Source: CAIUPE01 sp037131735 (GTDB lineage Bacteria; Pseudomonadota; Alphaproteobacteria; Rhizobiales; Beijerinckiaceae). Taken from it: 64,000 nt of DNA. Positions 32,955-41,738 of the stretch are shown here, in pieces. Under the pieces are notes generated by a model. The model was not told where the DNA came from and did no database searches. It was given only the letters and a program-made list of their open reading frames with translations. The number at the start of each line of letters is the position of its first letter. Position 1 is the stretch's first letter. The translations under genes and the position numbers were made by a program. Location of the stretch: contig JBAXQM010000001.1 of assembly GCA_037131735.1 (NCBI GenBank), forward strand, positions 248,001-312,000, in the 5' to 3' direction.

Positions 32955-35689
32955 TGGCCGCAACTGCCCAATCATCGCGCGAAAAGCTCAAAGAGGCTGC
33001 GACCGGTCCGGGCGATCCCCTTGCACGGCGAAAATCAGTTGTTGCGATTCTTCAAGAAGCGCATCAAGCCGCGCGCGTCGAGGCCGAATGGATTTTAAAT
33101 AATACAAAAGATGGCTTCGCTTGCGTCAATTTTCTGTCGCAAAGCATGGATTTCATCGTCTCATCTTTGCATGAATTGGCGACGACAATTTTCCATCCCC
33201 TAAACAATCCTTCGACAGGCGAGAAAATTTGTGTTGCTGCTGTCGGAGGCTATGGTCGTGGAACCTTAGCGCCGGGATCAGATATCGATCTCCTTTTTAT
33301 ACTCCCCTACAAAGCCACACCGTGGTCGGAGAGTGTTGTCGAGACAATCCTTTATGCGCTGTGGGATTTGAAACTCAAAGTCGGCCATTCCGTTCGCACC
33401 GTCGATGAATGTATCCGTGAAGCGAAATCGGATATGACCATCCGCACGGCACTGCTCGAAGCGCGCTATCTCGCGGGTGACCACGATCTCTTTGATCGCT
33501 TTTTCGAACGTTTTGATCAGGATATTGTTTCGGGATCGGCCGCTGAATTTGTAGCGGCTAAATTGGCTGAGCGCGAAACGCGCGTGTCACGTGCAGGCTC
33601 ATCTCGTTATCTTGTTGAACCCAATGTGAAAGACGGTAAAGGCGGACTGCGTGATCTCAACACATTGTTCTGGATCGCGAAATATGTTTACCGCATAAAA
33701 GATAGTAAAGACCTTATAGAAGCGGGTCTTTTTAGCCACGAAGAATATCAATTGTTCCGTCGCTGCGAAGATTTTTTGTGGCGCGTGCGTTGTCATTTAC
33801 ATTTTGCGGCTGGTCGAGCCGAAGAGCGTCTCTCATTCGACATTCAACGCGTTCTAGCGGAGCGCCTCGGTTATGTCTCGCACGGCGCATTGTCTGGCGT
33901 TGAGCGCTTCATGAAGCGCTATTTTCTCATTGCCAAAGATGTTGGTGATTTAACAGCCATCGTATGCGCGTCATTGGAGGCGCGTCACCAAAAGCCGGCA
34001 ACGGGCTTAAATCGCTTTGTTGATAAACTCCGCCGTCGTGATAAGACGGTGAAGGATCTCACTGATTTCGTCGTTGAAAATGAACGTCTGACGGTTGTGG
34101 ATGATGACGTGTTCCGGCGCGATCCGGTTAATCTTCTTCGGCTATTCCATTTCGCGGATAAACAAAATCGCGCCATCCATCCCCACGCTGCGAGACTTGT
34201 TACGCAATCTCTGCATCTCGTTGATCAGAATTTGCGCGCGTCAAAAATTGCGAATGATGTTTTCATTGAGATTTTAACCTCGCGCAATTCAACAGAAATT
34301 ACACTTCGACGCATGAATGAGGCAGGGCTTCTCGGTAAATTTGTCCCCGAGTTTGGCCGCGTCGTGGCGATGATGCAATTCAACATGTATCATCACTACA
34401 CGGTTGATGAGCATCTTTTACGATCAATCGGCGTTCTCGCTCAAATTGAATCAGGTCAACACGCTGCAGAATTGCCGGTCGCGCATGAAGTCATGCCGAT
34501 GATCCGCAATCGGAAGATTCTTTATGTTGCTTTGTTTTTGCATGATATCGCGAAGGGTCGACCCGAAGATCATTCAATTGCCGGCGCAAAAGTTGCCCGC
34601 AAACTTTGTCCGCGCTTCGGATTAAATGAAGCTGAAACCGAAGCCGTGGCTTGGCTGATCGAGCATCATCTCGATATGTCAAATATGGCGCAAAGCCGCG
34701 ATCTGTCTGATCCGGCAACGATCGATTCTTTCGTGAATATGGTCCAGACGCTTGAGCGGTTGCGGATGCTTCTTGTGCTGACCGTGTGTGATATTCGCGC
34801 GGTGGGTCCCGGTGTCTGGAATGGCTGGAAAGGCCAGCTACTGCGCACGTTATTCTGGGAAACAGAAATCATTCTTGCCGGCGGCCATTCGCTGATTAAT
34901 CGCGAGCATCGCGTGCGTGCCTCACAAGATGAATTGCGCCGCTCTCTCACCAATTGGACTGACGATGAGCTTGATACATATGTTGCACGCCACAACGCGG
35001 CCTATTGGTTGAAGGTGGATCTCGCGCGGCGCATCAAGCACGCGCAATTTCTTTATGGTGCCGCGCGTGAAATGCGCTCGCTTGCCACGGAGGTTGCAAC
35101 AGACAAGTTTCGTGGTGTTACAGAACTCACTGTTTCAGCACCCGATCATCCGCGCCTTCTGGCGATCTTGACCGGTGCTTGCGCGGCTGCTGGCGCGAAT
35201 ATTGTCGACGCCCAAATTTTTACGACCACCGATGGCATGGCACTCGATACAATTTTTATCTCGCGCGCCTTTGATGAAGATGACGATGAATTACGCCGTG
35301 CTGCGCGCGTGGCCCGAGGTATCGAACAAGCGCTGAAAGGTGAGATCAAAATTGCCGAGGCGGTGGCCGCGCGCGCGCCGCAGCGCGGTTCAGCCGCAAA
35401 GACCTTTTCGGTTGTTCCGGAAGTGGTGGTCGATAATAGCCTCTCCAACCGATTCACGGTGATCGAGATTTCGGGTCTGGACCGTCCCGGCCTTCTCTAC
35501 GAATTGACGACTGCCATCGGCAAGCTCAACCTCAACATCGCCTCGGCTCACATCGTGACTTTTGGCGAGAAGGCGGTCGACGTTTTCTATGTGACGGATT
35601 TGACCGGTGGCAAAGTCAGTCATCTCACGCGGCAGGCCACCATCCGCAAAACGCTTCTCGACCTCTTTGGCGCCCGCGACGCCGCATAA
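32954..35689 (+). CDS. glnD: [Protein-PII] uridylyltransferase / uridylyl-removing enzyme
   Basis: A 911-residue nitrogen sensor that uridylylates PII when glutamine is low and removes UMP when it is high. Domains in order: nucleotidyltransferase with GGYGRGTLAPGSDIDLLF near residue 95, the PII-UTase helical region (KDGKGGLRDLNTLFW), an HD hydrolase domain (FLHDIAKGRPEDHS near 525) and two C-terminal ACT domains (starting near 720 and 835) that bind glutamine. The one-base overlap with gshB couples their translation. grpE lies 104 bases downstream with its own heat-shock promoter. Confidence 0.95.
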   Translation: MAATAQSSREKLKEAATGPGDPLARRKSVVAILQEAHQAARVEAEWILNNTKDGFACVNFLSQSMDFIVSSLHELATTIFHPLNNPSTGEKICVAAVGGYGRGTLAPGSDIDLLFILPYKATPWSESVVETILYALWDLKLKVGHSVRTVDECIREAKSDMTIRTALLEARYLAGDHDLFDRFFERFDQDIVSGSAAEFVAAKLAERETRVSRAGSSRYLVEPNVKDGKGGLRDLNTLFWIAKYVYRIKDSKDLIEAGLFSHEEYQLFRRCEDFLWRVRCHLHFAAGRAEERLSFDIQRVLAERLGYVSHGALSGVERFMKRYFLIAKDVGDLTAIVCASLEARHQKPATGLNRFVDKLRRRDKTVKDLTDFVVENERLTVVDDDVFRRDPVNLLRLFHFADKQNRAIHPHAARLVTQSLHLVDQNLRASKIANDVFIEILTSRNSTEITLRRMNEAGLLGKFVPEFGRVVAMMQFNMYHHYTVDEHLLRSIGVLAQIESGQHAAELPVAHEVMPMIRNRKILYVALFLHDIAKGRPEDHSIAGAKVARKLCPRFGLNEAETEAVAWLIEHHLDMSNMAQSRDLSDPATIDSFVNMVQTLERLRMLLVLTVCDIRAVGPGVWNGWKGQLLRTLFWETEIILAGGHSLINREHRVRASQDELRRSLTNWTDDELDTYVARHNAAYWLKVDLARRIKHAQFLYGAAREMRSLATEVATDKFRGVTELTVSAPDHPRLLAILTGACAAAGANIVDAQIFTTTDGMALDTIFISRAFDEDDDELRRAARVARGIEQALKGEIKIAEAVAARAPQRGSAAKTFSVVPEVVVDNSLSNRFTVIEISGLDRPGLLYELTTAIGKLNLNIASAHIVTFGEKAVDVFYVTDLTGGKVSHLTRQATIRKTLLDLFGARDAA

Positions 35690-35725
35690 TTACTTAATCT
35701 TTCGGGGCTTAAGGAATGCAGGAAA

Positions 35726-35754
35726 CTTGATTTTCCACCCCGGAAGACCGATAT
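35726..35754 (+). promoter_or_regulatory. Predicted sigma-32 (RpoH) promoter of grpE
   Basis: CTTG at 35726-35729, an 18-base spacer, then CCGATAT at 35748-35754. This fits the alphaproteobacterial RpoH pattern CTTG-N17/18-CyTATnT with one mismatch in the -10. It lies 40 bases before the grpE ATG. Read from consensus only. Confidence 0.5.
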
Positions 35755-35793
35755 CCGCCCCACATCATTTTCCTTTCAGATTGATTGAGAGCC

Positions 35794-36387
35794 ATGAGCG
35801 ACCAGGAACAAGCCGTACCCCCCGAAGATCAAAACGATGCCGCATCGAACCCGTCTGAATCCGCCGCGGGCAAAGAAGCCGATGTCTTCGCAATCATTGA
35901 TGCTCTGAACGCTGAAAATGCGCAGCTTAAGGATCGCGCCCTTCGCACCATGGCCGATATGGAAAATCTTCGTCGGCGCACGGAAAAGGAAATCGCTGAC
36001 GCGCGCACTTATGCGGTGTCATCCTTCGCGCGCGATATGTTGACGGTGGCCGATAATATGCGGCGCGGTATTGAAAGCATTCCGCTTGATCAGCGCATGA
36101 ATGCCGATGGCGCTTTGAAGATTCTTCTCGAAGGCGTTGAACTGACCGAGCGCGACTTACTCAAAAATCTCGAAAAGCACGGTATTAAGCTCATCGACCC
36201 GCAAGGACAGCGCTTTGATCCCAACCTGCATCAGGCGATGTTTGAAATTGAAGATGCAACGGTAACCTCGGGTACTGTTATTCAAGTCGTTCAAGCTGGG
36301 TTTGTGATTGGTGAGCGCGTGTTGCGCCCGGCTCTCGTCGGCGTGTCCAAAGGTGGCCCGAAGCCGGGTGTCGATACCAACGCGTAA
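35794..36387 (+). CDS. grpE: Nucleotide-exchange factor GrpE
   Basis: A 197-residue co-chaperone that releases ADP from DnaK. It has an acidic disordered N-terminus, a long helix (LRTMADMENLRRRTEKEI, about residues 48-66), then the beta-domain with DPQGQRFDPNLHQAMF and VQAGFVIGERVLRPALVGVSK. The ATG at 35794 gives the normal start; another ATG lies three codons upstream. Unlike many Hyphomicrobiales it is not next to hrcA here, but follows glnD and has its own predicted heat-shock promoter. It converges with alkB with nine bases between. Confidence 0.94.
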   Translation: MSDQEQAVPPEDQNDAASNPSESAAGKEADVFAIIDALNAENAQLKDRALRTMADMENLRRRTEKEIADARTYAVSSFARDMLTVADNMRRGIESIPLDQRMNADGALKILLEGVELTERDLLKNLEKHGIKLIDPQGQRFDPNLHQAMFEIEDATVTSGTVIQVVQAGFVIGERVLRPALVGVSKGGPKPGVDTNA

Positions 36388-36396
36388 TTAGCAACA

Positions 36397-37023
36397 CTAT
36401 AGATGAGGCTTCGTCACACGGCGGAGCGTGAGATTGAAACGTCCACCTTCGTTGAGAAGCGTGGACGTTTCTTTATAGATGCGGTCAATGCCGTGAAAAT
36501 CGAGTCGTGCCGGGCCTCCAAAAATCAGACCATCACCTGAATGTAATTTGATCGATTGCGTTGGCCCTGTGCGTTCACTCTTACCAATGCGAAAGAGCGC
36601 TGTATCGCCGAGAGAGAGTGAGACAACCGGCGCGTTGAAATCATCTTCATCCCGATCTTGGTGCAAACCCATTTTGGCCGTCGTCGAATAGTAATTAATG
36701 AGACAAGCCTCGGGCTCGGGGTAATTATTTGTAAGCGTGTTCCATATTTGAAGCAGCGACGGAAAAATAGGCGGCCAGCTTTGGCCCGTCACCGGATGCG
36801 TTGCCTGATATCGATAGCCAGATTTATCCGACACCCATCCCAGCGGTCCGAGATTCAGCATCTTAACCGACATCGGATTGCCCCAACGTGGCATGGTCGA
36901 TTGAAAAAGTTTTGCGGAATGGATAGCCGCGTAAATTTCGTCACGAAGAGATTCTTGCGCTGCACGATCAAGAAGCTGCGGAAAATAGATAACACCGGGT
37001 TTAAGCTCAACGCGGTTTGTCAT
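36397..37023 (-). CDS. alkB: Alpha-ketoglutarate-dependent DNA repair dioxygenase AlkB
   Basis: A 208-residue Fe(II)/2-oxoglutarate dioxygenase that removes methyl groups from 1-methyladenine and 3-methylcytosine. Iron ligands are the HxD in LHQDRDEDD (near residue 122) and a His in LDFHGIDR (near 178), with the 2-oxoglutarate-binding arginines in FNLTLRRV near the end. It is the last gene of a leftward three-gene unit, overlapping the GNAT gene by four bases. No Ada box is visible before the unit, so alkylation control of it is not shown. A separate Ada/Ogt-type gene lies 7 kb away. Confidence 0.9.
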   Translation of the reverse strand: MTNRVELKPGVIYFPQLLDRAAQESLRDEIYAAIHSAKLFQSTMPRWGNPMSVKMLNLGPLGWVSDKSGYRYQATHPVTGQSWPPIFPSLLQIWNTLTNNYPEPEACLINYYSTTAKMGLHQDRDEDDFNAPVVSLSLGDTALFRIGKSERTGPTQSIKLHSGDGLIFGGPARLDFHGIDRIYKETSTLLNEGGRFNLTLRRVTKPHL

Positions 37024-37535
37024 TCAAACCATTTATAGAAATAAACCGTGTCACAATACCCACCATCGGGCCAGAGTGCGAAGTTGGGAATAGTCCCCGC
37101 GCGCATATAACCCGCGCGCTCATAAAGACGTTCTGCTGTGTTAAGAGCTGTATCGAGCGTTACAAGCTTCAATCCACGACGTCTGACTTCTTGATCAACG
37201 GCATCTAGTAGGTTTTTACCAATGCCTTGATTGCGATGGGAGCTGAGAACGAGCATTTTTGCGAGATCAGCGCGATGAAGCTGATTAGGCTTTCTCGCAG
37301 GAACAAGCTGGCATGTTCCGATCGTACGCTCATTTTCGATCGCAGCGAAAAGTACGATGCCATCACGCTCAACGGCGTCGGCGACCTCGGCATAAAAGCC
37401 GATGGCTTCTGCCATGCTGAAGGGATTCATGAAATTAACAGACGCACCATTCTTCACACAATCGAAAAGAATAAGCGCGAGTTCAGGTATCCGTTCACGC
37501 GCTTCATCAGCATCAAGAATGCGAATGGTACTCAA
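37020..37535 (-). CDS. GNAT-family N-acetyltransferase
   Basis: A 171-residue acetyl-CoA-dependent acetyltransferase. The core motif A is VLSSHRNQGIGKNLLDAV (near residue 90), preceded by TIGTCQLV and followed by LDTALNTAERLYERAGYMR, the usual C-terminal half. The substrate is unknown; small-molecule acetylation, as in antibiotic or amine acetyltransferases, is as likely as protein acetylation. It overlaps both neighbours by four bases (gpmA upstream, alkB downstream), so the three are translated together. Confidence 0.85.
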   Translation of the reverse strand: MSTIRILDADEARERIPELALILFDCVKNGASVNFMNPFSMAEAIGFYAEVADAVERDGIVLFAAIENERTIGTCQLVPARKPNQLHRADLAKMLVLSSHRNQGIGKNLLDAVDQEVRRRGLKLVTLDTALNTAERLYERAGYMRAGTIPNFALWPDGGYCDTVYFYKWFE

Positions 37536-38152
37536 GCCGATAAGACCTTCTTTGAGTCAACCGTTGAATCCGCTTTTAAGCGATAAACAAGCGGTACGCC
37601 GGTATCGAGTTCCATCGATGGAATTGTATCAGGCGTTAAACGATCAAGCACCATAACAAGCGCGCGTAGCGAATTACCATGCGCGGCAACGATGACCCGT
37701 TCGCCATTCAAGACGCGCGGAAGAATTTCCTGGCAATAATAAGGGAGCACACGAGCAACTGTATCTTTGAGACTCTCACCGTTCGGTGGCGGCACATCAT
37801 AAGACCGACGCCAGACATGGACCTGATCTTCACCCCATTTGGCGCGCGCATCATCTTTGTTGAGGCCTGACAGATCGCCATAATCGCGCTCATTTAAGGC
37901 CTGCTCGCGTATCGTCTTAAGATCACTCTGACCAAGCTCGTTCAAAATCAAACGGCATGTATGCTGCGCGCGTGTGAGATCCGACGTGAAGGCAATATCA
38001 AAATTGAGACCGAGCGCTTTTAGCCTTTGACCCGCAGCTTTTGCTTCCGCTTGACCTTTATCGGTGAGGTCGGGATCTTTCCATCCGGTAAAAAGATTTT
38101 TGAGATTCCAATCACTTTGCCCATGGCGAACCAGAACGAGTAACCGTTCCAT
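37532..38152 (-). CDS. gpmA: 2,3-bisphosphoglycerate-dependent phosphoglycerate mutase
   Basis: Interconverts 2- and 3-phosphoglycerate in glycolysis. The 206-residue protein is the short form usual in alphaproteobacteria, lacking part of the C-terminal region of the E. coli enzyme. The phospho-histidine motif LVRHGQSDWNLKNLFTGW starts near residue 6, with LNERDYGDLSGLNK near 86 and the second histidine in VAAHGNSLRAL near 157. It heads the gpmA-GNAT-alkB unit; dapB ends 45 bases upstream on the same strand. Confidence 0.94.
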   Translation of the reverse strand: MERLLVLVRHGQSDWNLKNLFTGWKDPDLTDKGQAEAKAAGQRLKALGLNFDIAFTSDLTRAQHTCRLILNELGQSDLKTIREQALNERDYGDLSGLNKDDARAKWGEDQVHVWRRSYDVPPPNGESLKDTVARVLPYYCQEILPRVLNGERVIVAAHGNSLRALVMVLDRLTPDTIPSMELDTGVPLVYRLKADSTVDSKKVLSA

Positions 38153-38197
38153 AAGCTATCTCCTCTTGATTGATTACTTAGTTAAATGGCGAGTTAC

Positions 38198-39016
38198 TCA
38201 CACAGCACTCAAACCGAGAACATCCATCATTGAATATAGACCCGGCTTTTTACCATGGCCCCACAACGCCGCGCGCATTGCACCGCGTGCAAAAATGCCG
38301 CGATCTTCCGCATGATGCGAAAGCGTAATGCGTTCGGAGGGACCAGCGAAAATCACACTATGGTCGCCGACAACCGATCCGCCGCGCAATGTGGCAAAAC
38401 CAATCTTGCCTTCCTCGCGTTGTCCCGTATGGCCGTCGCGCACACGCGTTGTGTGTCTGTCATCGAGAGGAATTTTACGACCCTCGGCGGCTGCTTCGCC
38501 TAAAAGCAATGCTGTACCCGAAGGCGCATCAACTTTCATGCGATGATGCATCTCAAGAATTTCAATATCAAAATCTTCATCCAAAGTGGCGGCAACGCGT
38601 TTCACGAGTGCAGCAAGAAGATTGACGCCGAGGCTCATATTGCCCGAGCGGATAATCACCGCATGACGCGCAGCGGCTTCCAGTTTTTTGAGATCCTCAT
38701 CCTGCATACCGGTTGTGCCGACGACATGTACAATACGCGCTTGCGCCGCGAGTGCGGCGAATTGAATGGTCGAAGCGGGCGTCGTGAAATCGATGACAGC
38801 ATCCGCTTTGGCAAAGAGCGGCAGCGGATCATCACTGATCGTCACGCCATTCGCGCCAATCCCGGCGAGAAGGCCCGAATCTTGTCCGAGGCTTGGGGCT
38901 CCGGCGCGCTCAATGGCGCCGACAAGATTCATACCTTCGGTAGCGGCAACTGTTTGAATGAGCATCCGGCCCATTCGACCGGCAGCCCCCACAATAATGA
39001 CTCTGAGATCGGACAT
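38198..39016 (-). CDS. dapB: 4-hydroxy-tetrahydrodipicolinate reductase
   Basis: Reduces the DapA product with NAD(P)H in lysine and diaminopimelate synthesis. The 272-residue protein has the Rossmann motif VGAAGRMGRML near residue 9, FTTPAS near 80, the GTTGM segment and the catalytic region EMHHRMKVDAPSGTALLLGE near 155-175. The gene lies just ahead of gpmA in the leftward series; the dapB-gpmA order is common in Hyphomicrobiales. Its 68-base upstream gap separates it from pyrF. Confidence 0.95.
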   Translation of the reverse strand: MSDLRVIIVGAAGRMGRMLIQTVAATEGMNLVGAIERAGAPSLGQDSGLLAGIGANGVTISDDPLPLFAKADAVIDFTTPASTIQFAALAAQARIVHVVGTTGMQDEDLKKLEAAARHAVIIRSGNMSLGVNLLAALVKRVAATLDEDFDIEILEMHHRMKVDAPSGTALLLGEAAAEGRKIPLDDRHTTRVRDGHTGQREEGKIGFATLRGGSVVGDHSVIFAGPSERITLSHHAEDRGIFARGAMRAALWGHGKKPGLYSMMDVLGLSAV

Positions 39017-39084
39017 GAATGCGGTTCCGGACCCGTGTTTTGATTTCTTGGCTTACCGCACAAAACGCGATTGCGCCGATGCGG

Positions 39085-39789
39085 TCAACCGAGGGCTAAG
39101 GCAATTTCGTCTTGAATTGCGATGGCTGCCGCCACCGGATCGGACGCCGCCGTCACGGGGCGGCCGATGACCAAATGATCAGCGCCCGCTTTGAGGGCCT
39201 CTGCGGGTGTCATGACCCGCTTTTGATCACCCTTGGCAGCAAGAGCGGGGCGAATTCCCGGCGTTACGAGGGCGAGGGCATTACCGACCTGCGCGCGGAT
39301 CGCGCCCACTTCTTCCGGCGACAGGATCAGGCCATCGATGCCGATCTCTTTGGCCTGCATTGCCCGTCGGGTCACAAGTTCACCAACGGTGCAGACATAA
39401 CCCGCTTCGCGCAGGTCATTATTGTCATAGGAGGTCATCACAGTGACGGCGAGAATCTTCATGCCGCTTTGTGCCTTGCCTGCTTTCGCCGCTTTCATCG
39501 TTTGCGGAAAGGCATGGACGGTCAGGAATGTCGCGCCCAAATCAGCAAGCCGCGCTGTGGCCCGTTCAACCGTGTTGGGAATGTCGTGAAGCTTGAGATC
39601 CAGAAAGACCTTTTTCCCGGATTTTGAGAGCGAGCGGACAAGATTGAGCCCGCCTGCATAAACTAGCTCCATCCCGATCTTGTAGAACGTGACATGATCG
39701 CCCAGGCGTTCGACAAGCGCTTCGGCATCGCCGACATGAGGGACGTCGAGCGCAACGATCAGACGGTCTTTATTCGGAATTCCGGCCAT
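39085..39789 (-). CDS. pyrF: Orotidine 5'-phosphate decarboxylase
   Basis: Makes UMP from OMP, the last step of de novo pyrimidine synthesis. The 234-residue TIM-barrel protein has the start LIVALDVPHVGDAEALV, the catalytic Lys-Asp array in VFLDLKLHDIPNTV (near residue 60), the LTPGIRPA loop and the C-terminal DHLVIGRPVTAA. It lies between the pmtA-like gene and dapB on the same strand; the gaps of 63 and 68 bases leave the transcript structure open. Confidence 0.95.
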   Translation of the reverse strand: MAGIPNKDRLIVALDVPHVGDAEALVERLGDHVTFYKIGMELVYAGGLNLVRSLSKSGKKVFLDLKLHDIPNTVERATARLADLGATFLTVHAFPQTMKAAKAGKAQSGMKILAVTVMTSYDNNDLREAGYVCTVGELVTRRAMQAKEIGIDGLILSPEEVGAIRAQVGNALALVTPGIRPALAAKGDQKRVMTPAEALKAGADHLVIGRPVTAASDPVAAAIAIQDEIALALG

Positions 39790-39852
39790 CGCCCGCCCCT
39801 CTAACTACAAAATTTGTCTTAAGGGTGTGCGTTCCAGATTCGGGCGCTCAAA

Positions 39853-40440
39853 TCAACCGGAATACTCTGAGGCTTTATAAACCCAGATCCGCGCGGGTGG
39901 TATATTCTTCCAAATTGTTTCAGCCGCAATCAGCGTCGCGGCAATTTGATGCTCTTCAACGGGCGGCGAAAGGCCATAGCTAAATTGAATCAAAGGCGCT
40001 CCGGGGCGCAACAACCGAAGTGCTGATTCAATAAAGGCACGCTTTCGCTTTAAGCTTTGCGTACGAAGTGGAAGGCCTGACATAATCGCAGCGGCTTTCG
40101 GAAAAAAGTTCCGCTTTGCAAGCGTCTCGATGTCATAGGCATCATCGCAAAAACATCGAGCGTCAGGGAAGCGCTTTTGAAGATCGTCGTAAAATGATTG
40201 ATGGCTCTCAATTAAAATCAATCGATTTTGATCAATGCCGTGTTTAATCAAAGCATCCGTGATAGCCCCCGTGCCGCTGCCAAGTTCAATCACGGGACCT
40301 GGTTCACGCAGATCAACTTGCGCGGCCATTGCCGTCACAAGATCATGGCCTGACGGCATTACCGCTCCCATTTTCAAGGGATGGCGTGTTGCTGTGGCAA
40401 AAAAGCGTAAAGAGTCGGAGAGTGTTGTAAGTGAGATCAT
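39853..40440 (-). CDS. pmtA: Phospholipid N-methyltransferase, rhizobial PmtA type
   Basis: A 195-residue SAM-dependent methyltransferase that fits the Sinorhizobium-type PmtA, which converts phosphatidylethanolamine stepwise to phosphatidylcholine. Typical features: an amphipathic N-terminus with FFATATRHPLKMGAVMPSG, the SAM motif VIELGSGTGAITDAL near residue 50 and MSGLPLRTQ near 125. The same family includes rRNA-adenine-dimethylase-like proteins, but the N-terminal signature favours the lipid enzyme. Choline-lipid synthesis is common in this group. It follows dnaJ by 44 bases on the same strand. Confidence 0.8.
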   Translation of the reverse strand: MISLTTLSDSLRFFATATRHPLKMGAVMPSGHDLVTAMAAQVDLREPGPVIELGSGTGAITDALIKHGIDQNRLILIESHQSFYDDLQKRFPDARCFCDDAYDIETLAKRNFFPKAAAIMSGLPLRTQSLKRKRAFIESALRLLRPGAPLIQFSYGLSPPVEEHQIAATLIAAETIWKNIPPARIWVYKASEYSG

Positions 40441-40484
40441 CGGAGCACAAAGCCCCGAATGATATCTTCCGGCAATTCGTAGAG

Positions 40485-41633
40485 TTACGCCTCCTCGCCG
40501 CCGGTAAAGAATTCTTTCATCTTCGAGAAAAAGCCCATACTTTCGGGATGAGTTTCACGCGAACTCTCTGATTCAAATTCTTTGAGCAATTCCCGTTGAC
40601 GGGGCGTGAGCTTCTGCGGCGTCTCAACTGAGACTTGAATATAAAGATCACCATGATCGCGTGACCGTAACACCGGCATACCTTTACCGCGTATCCGAAT
40701 TTGCCGTCCTGATTGTGTGCCTTCAGGAATAGCAACAGAACGTGCTTCGCCGTCAATCATGGGCACACGAATATCGCCACCAAGAGACGCCGTCACCATT
40801 GAAATTGGAATCTGGCAATAGAGATCCGCGCCATCGCGTTGGAAGTAACGGTGCGCCTTGATTGAGAGAAAAATATAAAGATCACCGGAAGGACCACCGC
40901 GTAAACCGCTCTCCCCTTCACCTGCCAAACGAATCCGTGTGCCTTCTTCCACACCAGCGGGAATATTTACCGATAATGTCTTCTCTTTCGTCACACGGCC
41001 TTCGCCATTGCATGACCGGCAGGGGTTTTCGATAATTTGTCCACGCCCCTGACATTTCGGGCAGGTGCGTTCAATCGCAAAAAATCCTTGGCTCGCACGC
41101 ACGCGACCATAACCATTGCAAGTGGGGCAGGGCTTTGGCTTTGATCCCGCTGTCGCGCCCGAACCATTGCACGGCTCACATGCGATTGCCGTCGGCAATG
41201 TGATCGTGGCGGTCTTTCCTGAAAACGCTTCTTCGAGCGAAATCTGTAGATTGAAGCGAATATCACCGCCTCTTTCGCGACCATCGGGTTGCCGTCTTTG
41301 TCCGCGACCGCCACCACCAAGCCCACCGAAAAGATCTTCGAAAATATCGGCCATCGATGCACCGAAATCGCCTTGGAATCCGAAGCCGCCGGGGCCACCC
41401 CCATTTTGTTCAAAAGCACCATGACCAAAGCGATCATAAGCGGCGCGCTTTTGTTGATCTGAGAGGACCTGATAGGCCTCGTTCAATTCTTTGAATTTGA
41501 TTTCTGCCTCGGCATCTCCGGGATTACGATCCGGATGATGCTGCATGGCCAGTTTACGAAAGGCCGATTTTAATTCGGCTTCGCTTGCTGTTTTAGAGAC
41601 ACCGAGCGTTTCGTAATAATCACGTTTGCTCAT
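40485..41633 (-). CDS. dnaJ: Molecular chaperone DnaJ
   Basis: A 382-residue Hsp40 that presents substrates to DnaK and stimulates its ATPase. It has the J-domain with HPD (MQHHPDRNPGD near residue 32), a Gly/Phe-rich stretch (near 75-110), four CxxCxGxG zinc motifs (CEPCNGSG, CPTCNGYG, CPKCQGRG, CRSCNGEG) and the C-terminal beta-domains. ATG 41633 is the family start; the open frame continues to 41684. It follows dnaK after 105 bases that contain a good terminator, so part of its expression is probably read-through. Confidence 0.95.
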   Translation of the reverse strand: MSKRDYYETLGVSKTASEAELKSAFRKLAMQHHPDRNPGDAEAEIKFKELNEAYQVLSDQQKRAAYDRFGHGAFEQNGGGPGGFGFQGDFGASMADIFEDLFGGLGGGGRGQRRQPDGRERGGDIRFNLQISLEEAFSGKTATITLPTAIACEPCNGSGATAGSKPKPCPTCNGYGRVRASQGFFAIERTCPKCQGRGQIIENPCRSCNGEGRVTKEKTLSVNIPAGVEEGTRIRLAGEGESGLRGGPSGDLYIFLSIKAHRYFQRDGADLYCQIPISMVTASLGGDIRVPMIDGEARSVAIPEGTQSGRQIRIRGKGMPVLRSRDHGDLYIQVSVETPQKLTPRQRELLKEFESESSRETHPESMGFFSKMKEFFTGGEEA

Positions 41634-41682
41634 GTCGTTTTCCAGCCCGAGAGTTCTTGAATGAAAGAGTCGTTTCTTTTGC

Positions 41683-41715
41683 AATAAAACCCGACGCGGG
41701 TGAGCGCGCCGGGTT
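41683..41715 (-). terminator. Intrinsic terminator between dnaK and dnaJ
   Basis: On the minus strand AACCCGGCGCG, a six-base loop and CGCGTCGGGTT form an 11-base stem with one G-T pair, followed by TTTATT. It lies 24 bases after the dnaK stop and before dnaJ, so it would reduce dnaJ relative to dnaK. Confidence 0.75.
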
Positions 41716-41738
41716 ATTTCATTTAAGCGATGGTCAAA

